NCBI GenBank assembly: GCA_035296565.1
Contig: DATHAQ010000028.1
Span: 62,001-126,000 of the forward strand
From: JACCZR01 sp035296565
Lineage (GTDB): Bacteria; Actinomycetota; Thermoleophilia; Solirubrobacterales; Thermoleophilaceae
Direction: 5' to 3'
Length of the DNA stretch: 64,000 nucleotides
The position numbers and the translations under genes are program-made. Positions within the stretch are counted from its first letter, which is position 1, and every line of letters starts with the position of its first letter. Shown piece after piece: positions 8,116 through 16,138 of the stretch. The notes beneath the pieces are model-generated. The model saw nothing but the letters and a program-made list of their open reading frames with translations. It was not told where the DNA came from and made no database searches.

Positions 8116-8531
8116 AGCGCGAGTTCTCGAGCGGCGGCCTGGCCGTCCGGCGCTTTCGCGGCCGGCCCTTCCTGGCGGTCATCGAGCTGACGCGGCGCAA
8201 GAAGGTCCTGGCGCTGCCCAAGGGGCACATCGACCCCGGTGAGAGCGCCGCCGAAGCGGCCGTCCGGGAGGTGCGCGAGGAGGCCGGGATCGAGGCCGCG
8301 ATCGATCAGAAGCTCGGCGACGTGCGCTACTGGTACTCGCTTCACGGTGAGCGCCGGCTCAAGGTGGTGAGTTTCTTTCTCTGCCGCTACCGCTCGGGCA
8401 GCGTGCGCGACCACGATCACGAGGTGGATCGTGCCCTGTGGCTCCCGCTCGCCGACGCCCCGGCCCGCCTGGAGTACAAGGGAGAGCGCGAGATGGCCGA
8501 GAAGGCCATCGAGGCGCTCGAGGGCCGATAG
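8112..8531 (+). CDS. Nudix hydrolase, apparently starting at a CTG codon
   Basis: The frame carries a complete Nudix box, G(x5)E(x7)REVREEAGI (from HIDPGESAAEAAVREVR), and an upstream first strand KREFSSGGLAVRR, typical of Nudix proteins of about 140 residues. The only usual start codon in the frame is GTG 8271, which would cut the box in two. No ATG, GTG or TTG lies upstream at least as far as the end of pcm. CTG 8112 overlaps the pcm stop as CTGA, the geometry this region uses for GTGA and ATGA junctions. A start there gives 139 residues. The substrate is unknown; diadenosine polyphosphates or mutagenic nucleotides are family possibilities. Confidence 0.82.
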   Translation: MKREFSSGGLAVRRFRGRPFLAVIELTRRKKVLALPKGHIDPGESAAEAAVREVREEAGIEAAIDQKLGDVRYWYSLHGERRLKVVSFFLCRYRSGSVRDHDHEVDRALWLPLADAPARLEYKGEREMAEKAIEALEGR

Positions 8532-8543
8532 GCTGCCGCGGCC

Positions 8544-8939
8544 GTGTACGTACTCAACTTCTACTCGCCGGTCTTCGTCGATCAGCTCAAGAAGGGCCGC
8601 AAGACGGCCACCATCCGGCTGGGCGACAAGAGCCGCAAGTACGCGAAGGGAAGGGTCGTCCTGGTCACCGTCGGGTTCCAGCACGCCCCGCGCGAGCGGA
8701 TCTTCGAGGCGGTCATCGACACCGTCGAGGTCAAGCGGGTGTCCGAGCTATCGCCACGCGACGTCGAGCACGACAACCCGGAGTTCCGCCGCCTCGACGA
8801 GACGGTGCACTTCCTCGAGCAGATCTACGGCCGCAAGGTGGAGCCGGACGACACGGTCACGGTCGTCCGCTTCTCACAGATCTCCGAGCGCCCCCAGGAG
8901 ATCTCCGACCGCCTGCGGCCGGGGCCCTCGCAGAACTAG
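8544..8939 (+). CDS. ASCH domain-containing protein
   Basis: A 131-residue protein beginning MYVLNFYSPVFVDQLKKG, with the ASCH signature GRKTATIRLGDK in which the conserved Lys/Arg residues line the putative RNA- or nucleotide-binding cleft (PUA-like fold). It starts at GTG 8544, twelve bases after the Nudix gene, so the two are probably co-transcribed. The molecular role of this subfamily is not known; links to modified nucleotides or translation are family-level suggestions. The 3' end faces a convergent methyltransferase gene. Confidence 0.82.
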   Translation: MYVLNFYSPVFVDQLKKGRKTATIRLGDKSRKYAKGRVVLVTVGFQHAPRERIFEAVIDTVEVKRVSELSPRDVEHDNPEFRRLDETVHFLEQIYGRKVEPDDTVTVVRFSQISERPQEISDRLRPGPSQN

Positions 8940-8985
8940 GAGGGCGCCGGACCCGATCGGTACCGCGGGCAGGATGCCCGGGGCG

Positions 8986-9777
8986 CTAATCGTCCAGCCA
9001 GGCCTGCGGGACCTCGCACCTCTTGCGGGCGATGAAGATCCGGTAGTCCAGTGGCTCGCCGGCCGTCGACAGGCGGTGCTGGTAGGTCATTCCCGCCTTC
9101 ATGTCGATCGCGCCCTCGTTGGTCATGTGCTCGATCAGGCGCGAGAAGCCGGTGCTCTCGCCGGGTTGGAGGAACTCCTCCTTGATGTTGAAGGCGATCC
9201 ACCCGTCGTCGCGGACGAGGTTGAAGGCCTCCGCGAAGGCGCGCGTGGGAATGTCGCCGAAGCCCAGCGCCGCGACGGTGACCATGCAGTTGAACTGACG
9301 GTCCTCGAGCTCGGAGCGCGCTGCCGGCGGGATATCGGTCAGGTCAAGCACGTGATACTTGTCGTACACGTGCGGACGGTCGCGCTCGGCGGCCTGCGCG
9401 GCTTCCTCGATGATGTCCACGCCGACGATGGTCTCGGCGCCCAGCTTGGACAGCTCCTCGCCCACCATGCCGTTGCCGGCGCCGACGTCGAAGACCCTCA
9501 GGTCGGAGGCGTCGAGGCTCTCCGAGGCGAGCACCTCGCCCAGCAGGCCGGTGACGACCTGCGGCGACTGGCACTCCAGCTCCTCGTAGAAGATCTGCTC
9601 GTAGAGGCCGGGCTGCTTGTAGAGCTTGTCGTAGTCGTGGAAGCGGAACCTCTGGAGCCTGCCGTTGCCGTTGACACCGATCTCGGCCCACTCCTGGTCC
9701 TGGTCGACACCTCTGCCGTCCGAGGGAAAACGGATGCGGTACCTGGGACGCACGTCGGCAGTTTTTGTGTCGGCCAC
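8986..9777 (-). CDS. Class I SAM-dependent methyltransferase
   Basis: A 263-residue Rossmann-fold methyltransferase with motif I LRVFDVGAGNGMVGEELSKL, the acidic strand end VGVDIIEEAA, and FNCMVTVAALGFGDIP in the motif IV region. The first 75 residues form an extra N-terminal part with a tyrosine-rich FHDYDKLYKQPGLYEQIFYE segment. The start is taken as GTG 9777 (VADTKTADV). On the minus strand a TATGAT hexamer about 95 bases upstream (9874-9879) could be its -10 element. The substrate is unknown. It is divergent from groES, with the CIRCE site between the two genes but nearer groES. Confidence 0.8.
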   Translation of the reverse strand: MADTKTADVRPRYRIRFPSDGRGVDQDQEWAEIGVNGNGRLQRFRFHDYDKLYKQPGLYEQIFYEELECQSPQVVTGLLGEVLASESLDASDLRVFDVGAGNGMVGEELSKLGAETIVGVDIIEEAAQAAERDRPHVYDKYHVLDLTDIPPAARSELEDRQFNCMVTVAALGFGDIPTRAFAEAFNLVRDDGWIAFNIKEEFLQPGESTGFSRLIEHMTNEGAIDMKAGMTYQHRLSTAGEPLDYRIFIARKRCEVPQAWLDD

Positions 9778-9913
9778 GTTCGGTTCAGCCTCCTTGGTCG
9801 GGGTCGTCGCTCGGAGGGTCAGGGGTCTGCTCGCGCACGGCCGCCATGGCGGTCCTGACCCTTCCAGGGAGGGATCATACCCGGATTCGGTTGGCTCAAA
9901 ATCCCCAACCGAT

Positions 9914-9940
9914 TTGGCACTCTCGTTGCTAGAGTGCCAA
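9914..9940 (+). promoter_or_regulatory. CIRCE operator (HrcA binding site)
   Basis: A perfect 9-9-9 inverted repeat: TTGGCACTC, nine bases, GAGTGCCAA. It matches the CIRCE consensus TTAGCACTC-N9-GAGTGCTAA with one symmetric change in each arm. It lies 36 bases before the groES start. HrcA binding to CIRCE represses groESL without stress (established knowledge). The hrcA gene is not in this window. Confidence 0.95.
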
Positions 9941-9975
9941 GCGCTCAAGGCAAACCAGGACCGGAGGTCTAGTCC

Positions 9976-10266
9976 ATGAAGTTGAAGCCTCTCGGCGATC
10001 GCCTGATCGTCCAGGCTCTCGAGGAGGAGGAGACGACTGCCAGCGGCATCGTCCTTCCCGACACAGCCAAGGAGAAGCCCCAGCGCGGCAAGGTCCTCGC
10101 TGTCGGCGACGGCAAGTGGGACGACGAGGGCGACAAGCGCATCCCTCTGGACGTCTCGGAGGGGGACGAGGTCCTCTACTCCAAGTACGGCGGCACCGAG
10201 GTGACAGTGGAGGGCGACGACCTGCTCGTCCTGCGCGAGTCCGACGTGCTCGCCAAGGTCGCCTAA
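9976..10266 (+). CDS. groES: Co-chaperonin GroES
   Basis: A 96-residue co-chaperonin with MKLKPLGDRLIVQALEEEE, the mobile loop ETTASGIVLPDTAKEKPQ, and a C-terminus that reads VLRESDVLAKV. It forms the heptameric lid on GroEL. ATG 9976 is preceded by a GGAGGT ribosome binding site at normal spacing. It is followed after 26 bases by groEL and sits under CIRCE control. Confidence 0.97.
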   Translation: MKLKPLGDRLIVQALEEEETTASGIVLPDTAKEKPQRGKVLAVGDGKWDDEGDKRIPLDVSEGDEVLYSKYGGTEVTVEGDDLLVLRESDVLAKVA

Positions 10267-10292
10267 AGAAACCTTCAGAGGAACGGAGAAAC

Positions 10293-11924
10293 ATGGCTCA
10301 CAAGGAGCTGAAGTACGCACAGGAGGCTCGCGCGTCGCTGCAGGACGGCGTCGACGCGGTAGCCAACGCGGTCAAGGTGACGCTCGGCCCCAAGGGCCGC
10401 TACGTGGTCCTGGACAAGAAGTTCGGCGCCCCGACCATCACCAACGACGGCGTGACCATCGCGCGGGAGATCGAGGTCGAGGACGTCTTCGAGAACCAGG
10501 GCGCCCAGCTCGTCCGCGAGGTGGCCACCGCCACCAACGACGTCGCCGGCGACGGCACCACGACGGCGACCCTGCTGGCGCAGATCATCGTGCGTCAGGG
10601 TCTGCAGAACGTGGCGGCCGGGGCCAACCCGCTCGCGCTGCGCCGAGGCATCGAGCACGCCGTGCAGCAGGTGACCGACAACATCGCCGAGCAGTCGACG
10701 GAGGTGTCGGGCAAGGAGCAGATCTCGCGCGTGGCGGCCATCTCGGCGGCCGACGACGAGATCGGTGAGGTGATCGCCGACGCCATCGACAAGGTGGGCA
10801 AGGACGGCGTGGTCAACGTCGAGGAGGGCCAGACCTTCGGGATGGACCTCGAGTTCACCGAGGGCATGCAGTTCGACAAGGGCTACATCTCGCCCTACAT
10901 GGTCACCGACCAGGACCGCATGGAGGCGACCCTCGAGGACCCCTACATCCTCATCGCCAACCAGAAGATCGGCTCGGTGCGCGACGTGCTGCCGGTGCTC
11001 GAGCAGGTGATCCAGTCGGGCAAGCCGATCCTGGTCATCGCCGAGGACGTCGAGGGCGAGTCGCTGGCGACCTTCGTGGTCAACAAGCTCCGCGGCACGT
11101 TCACCGGCGTCGCGGTCAAGGCCCCCGGCTTCGGCGACCGCCGCAAGCGCATGCTGGAGGACATCTCGATCCTCACCGGCGGTGAGGTGATCACCGAGGA
11201 GATGGGGCTCAAGCTGGAGAACACCCAGCTGAGCCAGCTCGGTCGTGCCCGCCGCGTCGTGGTCACCAAGGACACCACCACGATCGTGGACGGCGCCGGT
11301 GATACGGAGGCCATCAAGGGCCGCATCAACCAGATCAAGAACGAGATCGACAACACCGACTCGGACTTCGACCGCGAGAAGCTCCAGGAGCGCCTGGCCA
11401 AGCTCGCGGGCGGCGTGGCCGTCGTAAAGGTCGGCGCGGCCACCGAGACCGAGATGAAGGAGAAGAAGCACCGCGTCGAGGACGCGCTGCAGGCCACCCG
11501 GGCAGCCCTCGAGGAGGGCATCGTGCCGGGCGGCGGCGTGGCGCTCCTGCGGGCCTCGGACGCCGTCCAGCCCGAGGCGCTGGGACCCGACGAGCAGACG
11601 GGGGCGAAGATCATCCTCCGCGCGCTCGAGGAGCCGGTCCGCCAGCTGGCCGACAACGCGGGACTGGAGGGCTCGGTCGTGGTCAACGAGGTGCGCAACT
11701 CCGAGAAGGGACATGGGCTCAACGCGGACTCTGGCGAGGTCGTCGACCTCGTCGAGGCCGGCGTGATCGACCCCGCCATGGTCACCCGCTCGGCGCTGCA
11801 GAACGCCGCCTCGATCGCCAAGAACATCCTCACCACCGAGGCGATCGTGGCCGAGATCCCGGAGAAGGAAGGCGCCGCCATGGGTGGCGGCGGCATGCCG
11901 GGAGGCATGGACGGGATGATGTAG
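10293..11924 (+). CDS. groL: Chaperonin GroEL
   Basis: A 543-residue chaperonin, full length. The ATP-binding motifs are present (TLGPKGRYVVLDKKFG, VAGDGTTTATLLAQ, the late GIVPGGGVALLRA), and the C-terminus ends in the Gly/Met tail GGGGMPGGMDGMM. The Met-type tail marks the housekeeping chaperonin rather than the His-rich GroEL1 tail seen in some actinobacteria (family knowledge). ATG 10293 has an AACGGAGAAAC ribosome binding site. It ends before a strong intrinsic terminator. Confidence 0.97.
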   Translation: MAHKELKYAQEARASLQDGVDAVANAVKVTLGPKGRYVVLDKKFGAPTITNDGVTIAREIEVEDVFENQGAQLVREVATATNDVAGDGTTTATLLAQIIVRQGLQNVAAGANPLALRRGIEHAVQQVTDNIAEQSTEVSGKEQISRVAAISAADDEIGEVIADAIDKVGKDGVVNVEEGQTFGMDLEFTEGMQFDKGYISPYMVTDQDRMEATLEDPYILIANQKIGSVRDVLPVLEQVIQSGKPILVIAEDVEGESLATFVVNKLRGTFTGVAVKAPGFGDRRKRMLEDISILTGGEVITEEMGLKLENTQLSQLGRARRVVVTKDTTTIVDGAGDTEAIKGRINQIKNEIDNTDSDFDREKLQERLAKLAGGVAVVKVGAATETEMKEKKHRVEDALQATRAALEEGIVPGGGVALLRASDAVQPEALGPDEQTGAKIILRALEEPVRQLADNAGLEGSVVVNEVRNSEKGHGLNADSGEVVDLVEAGVIDPAMVTRSALQNAASIAKNILTTEAIVAEIPEKEGAAMGGGGMPGGMDGMM

Positions 11925-11947
11925 CCCGAGCGAAACGCTCGCAGGAC

Positions 11948-11977
11948 CGAAGGCCCGGCCATTTCGCCGGGCCTTCG
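11948..11977 (+). terminator. Intrinsic terminator of groESL
   Basis: A perfect 12-bp stem (CGAAGGCCCGGC / GCCGGGCCTTCG) with a six-base loop, located 23 bases after the groEL stop and followed by a T-containing stretch (TCGTTGTTG). Confidence 0.9.
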
Positions 11978-12025
11978 TCGTTGTTGAGGGCCATCCCAGA
12001 TGCGTGTGCTAAAGTTCCACACACT

Positions 12026-12550
12026 GTGGAGATAAAGCTCAACACCTCAAGTGGGTTCGAGTCGTCCTACGAGGAGCTTCGGCCGCTCGCCGTAGCCGCC
12101 GCTCAGCGGGTGCTGCGCGACCAGGCCGCCGCTGAGGACGTGGCCCAGGACGTGTTCATCGCCCTCTGGCGCAACCCCGGGGCCTACGACCCCAAGCGCG
12201 GCTCGCTGCGCTCGTACGTCGCCCTGATGGCCCGCAGCCGCGCGCTGGACCGCTGGCGCACGCGCCAGGCCCGTGAGGCCGCCGTGGATCGCTCGGCTGC
12301 CGAACAGCGCGTCCGTCACACCGACGAGGAGAGTGCGGCCGAGCCCGTCATGCGCCGCGACCGCTCGCGGCGCATGCTGCACGCGCTCGACTCGCTGCCC
12401 GGCGAGCAGCGCGAGGCCGTGCTGCTCGCCTTCGGCCGGGGCCTCACCGCGCAGGAGATCGCTAGCGCGATCGGAGTGCCGCTGGGCACCGCCAAGAGCC
12501 GCGTGCGCCTGGGGCTGCAGAAAGCTCGCTCCGAGCTCCAAGCCGCTTAG
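12026..12550 (+). CDS. RNA polymerase sigma factor, ECF subfamily
   Basis: A 174-residue sigma factor with region 2 (RDQAAAEDVAQDVFIALWRN, then GSLRSYVALMARSRALDRWR) and region 4 (LLAFGRGLTAQEIASAIGVPLGTAKSRVRLGLQK). GTG 12026 is the likely start; an earlier in-frame TTG at 11981 falls right after the groEL terminator and would add an atypical N-terminus. No anti-sigma gene follows. The next gene, after 42 bases, is a MerR-type regulator with a DICT domain, which may be the partner sensor (inference). Confidence 0.9.
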   Translation: MEIKLNTSSGFESSYEELRPLAVAAAQRVLRDQAAAEDVAQDVFIALWRNPGAYDPKRGSLRSYVALMARSRALDRWRTRQAREAAVDRSAAEQRVRHTDEESAAEPVMRRDRSRRMLHALDSLPGEQREAVLLAFGRGLTAQEIASAIGVPLGTAKSRVRLGLQKARSELQAA

Positions 12551-12592
12551 CTGGCGCCCTCGAAACCATCCGGTCGGCCCGCGCCGACCGTA

Positions 12593-13489
12593 GTGTCTTC
12601 TGACATGGAGGGACGCGCGGACGAGGCGTGGCACACGCCGCGCGAGGTGGCCCGCCGGACCGGACTGTCGCCCGCGACCCTGAGGATCTGGGAGGAGCGG
12701 TACGGCTTTCCGCGTCCGGAGCGACTGCCCAGCGGGCATCGGCGCTACGCCGACGAGGAGGTCGACCTCCTGCTCGAGGTCGTGCGCGAGCGCGACGAGG
12801 GCCGCTCGCTCCCGAGCGCCGTCGCCAGGGTGCTGAGCAACGAGCCGGCACACGACGAGTCGCTGTTCGCCGGGCTGCGCCGTCGCCGACCCGACCTGGT
12901 GCCCTATCTGCTGGCCAAGCGCACGCTGGTCGCGCTCTCCCACGCCATCGAGGACGAGTCCTGCGCCACCGGCGAGCGCGGCCTGATCCTCGGCGCCTTC
13001 CAGCGCGAGCGCTTCTACCGACAGGCCGAGAAGCGCTGGCGCGAGCTGGCCCGGACCGCCGATGCCGCGATTGCCTTGGCCGATTTCGACCAGTTGCGCG
13101 AGGTCGAGGGGGCGCCCACGGAGGTCCCGATCGACCGCTCCGGCCCCGTGGGCCGCGAGTGGGGCCTGGTCTGCGACGGCGCTGGGTACTCGGCCTGCCT
13201 GTCTGCCTGGGAGCGTCCCGGCCAGGACGGCGTGAGGGATGGTGATCGGCTGTTCGAGACCATCTGGACCGTCGAGCCCGAGCTGGTGCGCGAGGCCACC
13301 CGCATCGGCGCGGGGCTCACCGCTGAGGGCGCGCCCGGGCTCGCCGGGAGCCTGATGGAGGATCTGAGCACCCGCCCGCTGTCCATGCACGACGACCGCG
13401 TTGGGCGGGTCACGGCCCTGACTAGCCGGATGGTCGCCTATCTCTCAGGCGACTCGGAGCCTAGGCAGCTGCGAGTACCTCACGCATAG
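12593..13489 (+). CDS. MerR-type regulator with C-terminal DICT-like sensory domain
   Basis: A 298-residue protein. Residues 13-80 form the MerR winged helix (TPREVARRTGLSPATLRIWE, then PSGHRRYADEEVDLL). After a short linker comes a domain resembling DICT (LVALSHAIEDESC, FQRERFYRQAEKRWRELARTA, ADFDQLRE), a sensory module often tied to light or two-component signalling in actinobacteria and cyanobacteria. The start is GTG 12593, or possibly ATG 12605. The DICT call rests on pattern recognition only. The 3' end overlaps the convergent SDR gene by 29 bases. Confidence 0.8.
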   Translation: MSSDMEGRADEAWHTPREVARRTGLSPATLRIWEERYGFPRPERLPSGHRRYADEEVDLLLEVVRERDEGRSLPSAVARVLSNEPAHDESLFAGLRRRRPDLVPYLLAKRTLVALSHAIEDESCATGERGLILGAFQRERFYRQAEKRWRELARTADAAIALADFDQLREVEGAPTEVPIDRSGPVGREWGLVCDGAGYSACLSAWERPGQDGVRDGDRLFETIWTVEPELVREATRIGAGLTAEGAPGLAGSLMEDLSTRPLSMHDDRVGRVTALTSRMVAYLSGDSEPRQLRVPHA

Positions 13490-14327
13490 GCCGCGGGCGC
13501 ACGCCGAGGGACTCCGCGTCGGCGGTCCCTTGCGCGCTGGTCATCGGCTCCTCCAACAGCTCGGCTTCCTCCCAGGTGGCGAAGGCCGCGGGCCCGGAGA
13601 CCCGCTCCACCGCCCGCAGGCCGGTCCGCACGGCCGGCATCGGCACGTGCAGGAGAGGACGTGGGCCCAGCGCAGTGCGCACGATGTCGTCGTAGGAGAG
13701 GGTTTCGGGCCCGGCCAGCTCGTAGCGGCGCGAGCTGCCGCCCTCGCCGTCGAGGGCGGCGGCCACGCAATCCGCCACGTCCTCGGCCCAGATGGGCTGG
13801 AACAGAGCGCGCCCACGGCCGGCGACGGGCACCAGCGGCAGGATGCCGAGGCGCGTCAGCAAGGTCATCCAGGGGTCGTCAGGGGCGTAGACGATGGAGG
13901 GCTCGAAGACCTGCGTCGTCAGGCCCGAGCGCTCCACGGCCTCGCGGGCGAGCGCCTTGGCGCGGAAGAAGCGGGTGCGCGAGGCCGGGCCGGCGCCCAG
14001 AGCCGAGAAGAACAGGAAGCGCGAAGCGCCCTCGCGCTCGGCGGCGCGCACCAGGCGCAGCGTGGCCACCGCCGTGAGCTCCTCGATGGATCCGCGCGGC
14101 TGGTCGCGGATCGAGGCGGCGAGGTGGATGACGGTGTCCACCCCCCGCAGCGCGTTGCGGAAGGAGGCGGGATCGCCGAGGTCACCCAAGGCGAGCTGCA
14201 CCCGCACCCGCTCGCCTCCCAGGCGGTTGGGGTCGCGAACCAGGCAGCGCACGCTCTCCCCCGAGGCCACCAGCCTTCGCAGCAGCGCCGAGCCCACGGT
14301 CCCCGTCGCGCCGGTGAGCAGGATCAC
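13461..14327 (-). CDS. NAD(P)-binding SDR-type protein (NmrA/NDUFA9-like)
   Basis: A 288-residue atypical short-chain dehydrogenase with an N-terminal Rossmann motif LLTGATGTVGSALLRRLV and an RDP cofactor-specificity arginine region. Strands VIHLAAS and FLFFSALGA follow. The usual active-site YxxxK is replaced by FFRAKALAREAV, as in NAD(P)H-binding proteins of the NDUFA9/NmrA group that bind cofactor without classic SDR catalysis (family knowledge). The substrate is unknown. It is divergent from the ferredoxin gene. Confidence 0.82.
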   Translation of the reverse strand: MILLTGATGTVGSALLRRLVASGESVRCLVRDPNRLGGERVRVQLALGDLGDPASFRNALRGVDTVIHLAASIRDQPRGSIEELTAVATLRLVRAAEREGASRFLFFSALGAGPASRTRFFRAKALAREAVERSGLTTQVFEPSIVYAPDDPWMTLLTRLGILPLVPVAGRGRALFQPIWAEDVADCVAAALDGEGGSSRRYELAGPETLSYDDIVRTALGPRPLLHVPMPAVRTGLRAVERVSGPAAFATWEEAELLEEPMTSAQGTADAESLGVRPRPMREVLAAA

Positions 14328-14374
14328 TCGGGCAACATAGCCCGCGCGGAGGGCTGGATAGAATGCCGCGCCTC

Positions 14375-14641
14375 ATGGCTTACGTGATCGCCGAACCCTG
14401 CATCGGCCAGAAGGACAACTCGTGCGTCGAAGTCTGCCCGGTCGATTGCATCCACCCCACGCCGGACGAGCCCGACTACGACCAGGTCGAGCAGCTCTAC
14501 ATCGATCCCGAAGAGTGCATCGACTGCGATGCCTGTGTGGAGGCCTGCCCCGTCGACGCCTGCTTCGCCGAGGACCAGCTCCCCGACGAGTGGACGAAGT
14601 TCGTCGACACCAACGCGCAGTACTTCCAGAGCGCTTCCTAG
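14375..14641 (+). CDS. fdxA: Ferredoxin, 7Fe (3Fe-4S/4Fe-4S) type
   Basis: An 88-residue ferredoxin with two cysteine clusters: an N-terminal group C...CVEVCPVDCIHP and CIDCDACVEACPVDACF. The N-terminal set lacks one CxxC cysteine, as in FdxA-type 3Fe-4S/4Fe-4S ferredoxins. The start MAYVIAEPC at 14375 is canonical; an in-frame ATG 12 bases upstream is less likely. It is a small cytoplasmic electron carrier. Downstream lies a 183-base convergent gap filled with palindromic elements. Confidence 0.92.
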   Translation: MAYVIAEPCIGQKDNSCVEVCPVDCIHPTPDEPDYDQVEQLYIDPEECIDCDACVEACPVDACFAEDQLPDEWTKFVDTNAQYFQSAS

Positions 14642-14670
14642 GGCCGCGCGGGCGGGAGCGGGTAGCCCGC

Positions 14671-14705
14671 CGAGAATTCCCTCAGGCGCCTGAGCGCTTG
14701 CCGGG
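14671..14705. repeat. Dispersed palindromic element, copy 1
   Basis: Contains the perfect 14-bp palindrome CTCAGGCGCCTGAG at 14681-14694, flanked by GAGAATTC on the left and GCTTGCCGGG on the right. The TCAG-N4-CTGA core and the right flank (CCGG..GGGTG) recur at 47377-47408 and 55386-55419. It sits between two convergent genes. Confidence 0.65.
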
Positions 14706-14722
14706 AGGGGTGCCGACCCGCC

Positions 14723-14833
14723 GCGCCCTAGGCGCGAGAGCCAAGCCTCGCAAGGACGCAGGGAGGCGAAGCCTGCTTCGCAGGTGAGCCGACCGAGGAC
14801 GCCGCGAGGCGCCGGCTATCGCGCCTAGGGCGC
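14723..14833. repeat. 111-bp long inverted-repeat element able to fold into an extended hairpin
   Basis: The outer arms are 20 bases each (14723-14742 and 14814-14833) and pair with a single mismatch (..GCGAGAGCC against GCGATAGCC on the other strand). Inside, GCCTCGC and GCGAGGC pair further, and a central GCGAAG-CCTG-CTTCGC hairpin is at the tip. The right arm covers the mrp stop codon. It lies between convergent genes, so a two-way terminator or a structured RNA is possible. No T-tract is seen. Confidence 0.75.
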
Positions 14834-15970
14834 CATCGGCAGCGCGGTGCCGGTGACCTCCGGGACGGGCGGCCCGATCGGCTCCTGGAGCGTGGCCAGC
14901 TGCTGAGGGGTCGCGGCGATGAGGCCGCGGGCGGCGTGGAAGATGGCCTGCGCGGCCGGGGCGTCGGGGTCGTCGAGCACGAGCGGGCGGCCCTCGTCGG
15001 AGGCCACGCGCAGCTCCTCTTGGAGCGGGACCTTGCCCAGCAGGGGCACGTCGAGCTCGTCGGCCAGCTGCTGGCCCCCGCCCTCGCCGAAGATCGTGAA
15101 GCGGTCCCCAGCGGGGGTGGTGAAGCCCGACATGTTCTCCACCACGCCGGCGATCTCGAGCTCGTAGCGCTCGGCGGTGTCCGCGGCGCGCCGGGCCACG
15201 TTCTGCGCCGCGGGCTGCGGGGTGGTGACGATCACGAAGCGGGACTGCGGCAGGAGCTGGGCCAGGGTCATCGAGACGTCACCGGTGCCGGGCGGCAGGT
15301 CGATCAGGAGGTAGTCGAGCTCCCCCCAGTCCACGTCCTCGAGGAACTGGCGGATGGCCTTGTGGAGCATGGGGCCGCGCCAGGTGATGGCCTGGTCGGG
15401 CTTGTCGAGGAAGAACTCGATCGAGATGGCCTTGACGCCGCCGGCGGCGTCCAGCGGCAGGATCTTGCGCTGGGCGGAGACCATGGGGCGGCCGTGCACG
15501 CCCAGCATGCGGGGGATGGAGTAGCCCCAGACGTCAGCGTCGAGCGCGGCGGCGGCCTTGCCCTCCATCTGGAGGGCCGCGGCCAGGTTGGCCGTGAGGG
15601 TGGACTTGCCCACACCCCCCTTCCCGGAGCCGACGCAGATGACGTTCTTGACCGCAGCCAGAGCGCCCTGCGGCAGGCCACCCTGGCGGCCGAGGCGCTG
15701 CTGAAGGCTCTGTTTCTCCTCGGGCGAGAGGACATCGAAGCCGACATTGACCTGCTTGACGTCCCCGAGCTCCATGACATTCTGGCGCACGGCGGTCTCG
15801 AAGTGCGAGCGGATGGGGCAACCGGCGGTGGTCAGGGAGACCACCACGTCGACGGCCCCGGGCGCCGGCTGCTGGATCGAGCGCACCATCCCCAGCGAGA
15901 CGATGTCCTTGTGCAGCTCGGGGTCTACGACGCCGCGGAGGGCTTCCCGGATCTGGTCCTCAGAGGGCAC
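14825..15970 (-). CDS. mrp: Mrp/NBP35 family ATP-binding Fe-S cluster carrier protein
   Basis: A 381-residue protein with an N-terminal DUF59/MIP18 domain (EALRGVVDPELHKDIVSLGM, TTAGCP) and a ParA-like P-loop ATPase domain (CVGSGKGGVGKSTLTANLA). It assembles or carries Fe-S clusters. The C-terminal CPxC that bridges the cluster in NBP35/ApbC is absent: the segment reads ENMSGFTTPAGDRF. Loss of this pair is usual in actinobacterial Mrp (family knowledge, from memory of the mycobacterial protein). The stop codon lies in the arm of the inverted repeat described at 14723-14833. Confidence 0.9.
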   Translation of the reverse strand: MPSEDQIREALRGVVDPELHKDIVSLGMVRSIQQPAPGAVDVVVSLTTAGCPIRSHFETAVRQNVMELGDVKQVNVGFDVLSPEEKQSLQQRLGRQGGLPQGALAAVKNVICVGSGKGGVGKSTLTANLAAALQMEGKAAAALDADVWGYSIPRMLGVHGRPMVSAQRKILPLDAAGGVKAISIEFFLDKPDQAITWRGPMLHKAIRQFLEDVDWGELDYLLIDLPPGTGDVSMTLAQLLPQSRFVIVTTPQPAAQNVARRAADTAERYELEIAGVVENMSGFTTPAGDRFTIFGEGGGQQLADELDVPLLGKVPLQEELRVASDEGRPLVLDDPDAPAAQAIFHAARGLIAATPQQLATLQEPIGPPVPEVTGTALPMAP

Positions 15971-16002
15971 GCCCTGATTCTAGAAAGGCGCGCCCAAAAA
16001 GA

Positions 16003-16034
16003 AGCCGGCCGGGTCCCGAAGGACCCGGCCGGCT
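16003..16034 (-). terminator. Strong intrinsic terminator for the histone-like gene
   Basis: A perfect 14-bp GC-rich stem (AGCCGGCCGGGTCC / GGACCCGGCCGGCT) with a CGAA tetraloop. Read on the minus strand it is followed by CTTCTTTTTG, a proper T-tract. It lies about 105 bases after the stop of the gene at 16139-16804. Between the stop and this stem is a second 8-bp hairpin (CTGCCGAC / GTCGGCAG at 16058-16083). Confidence 0.88.
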
Positions 16035-16138
16035 GAGGGAGGAGAGATACTGCATCACTGCCGACGAAGTATGAGGTCGGCAGTCTCGCCCCAGCCGCTC
16101 TCTCCGAGACGGCGGGGATAAGCCGGAGGGCCGGGAAG

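Noticed and set aside
8271..8531. Nudix gene starting at GTG 8271
   Set aside because: This start removes the first half of the Nudix box and the first strands.
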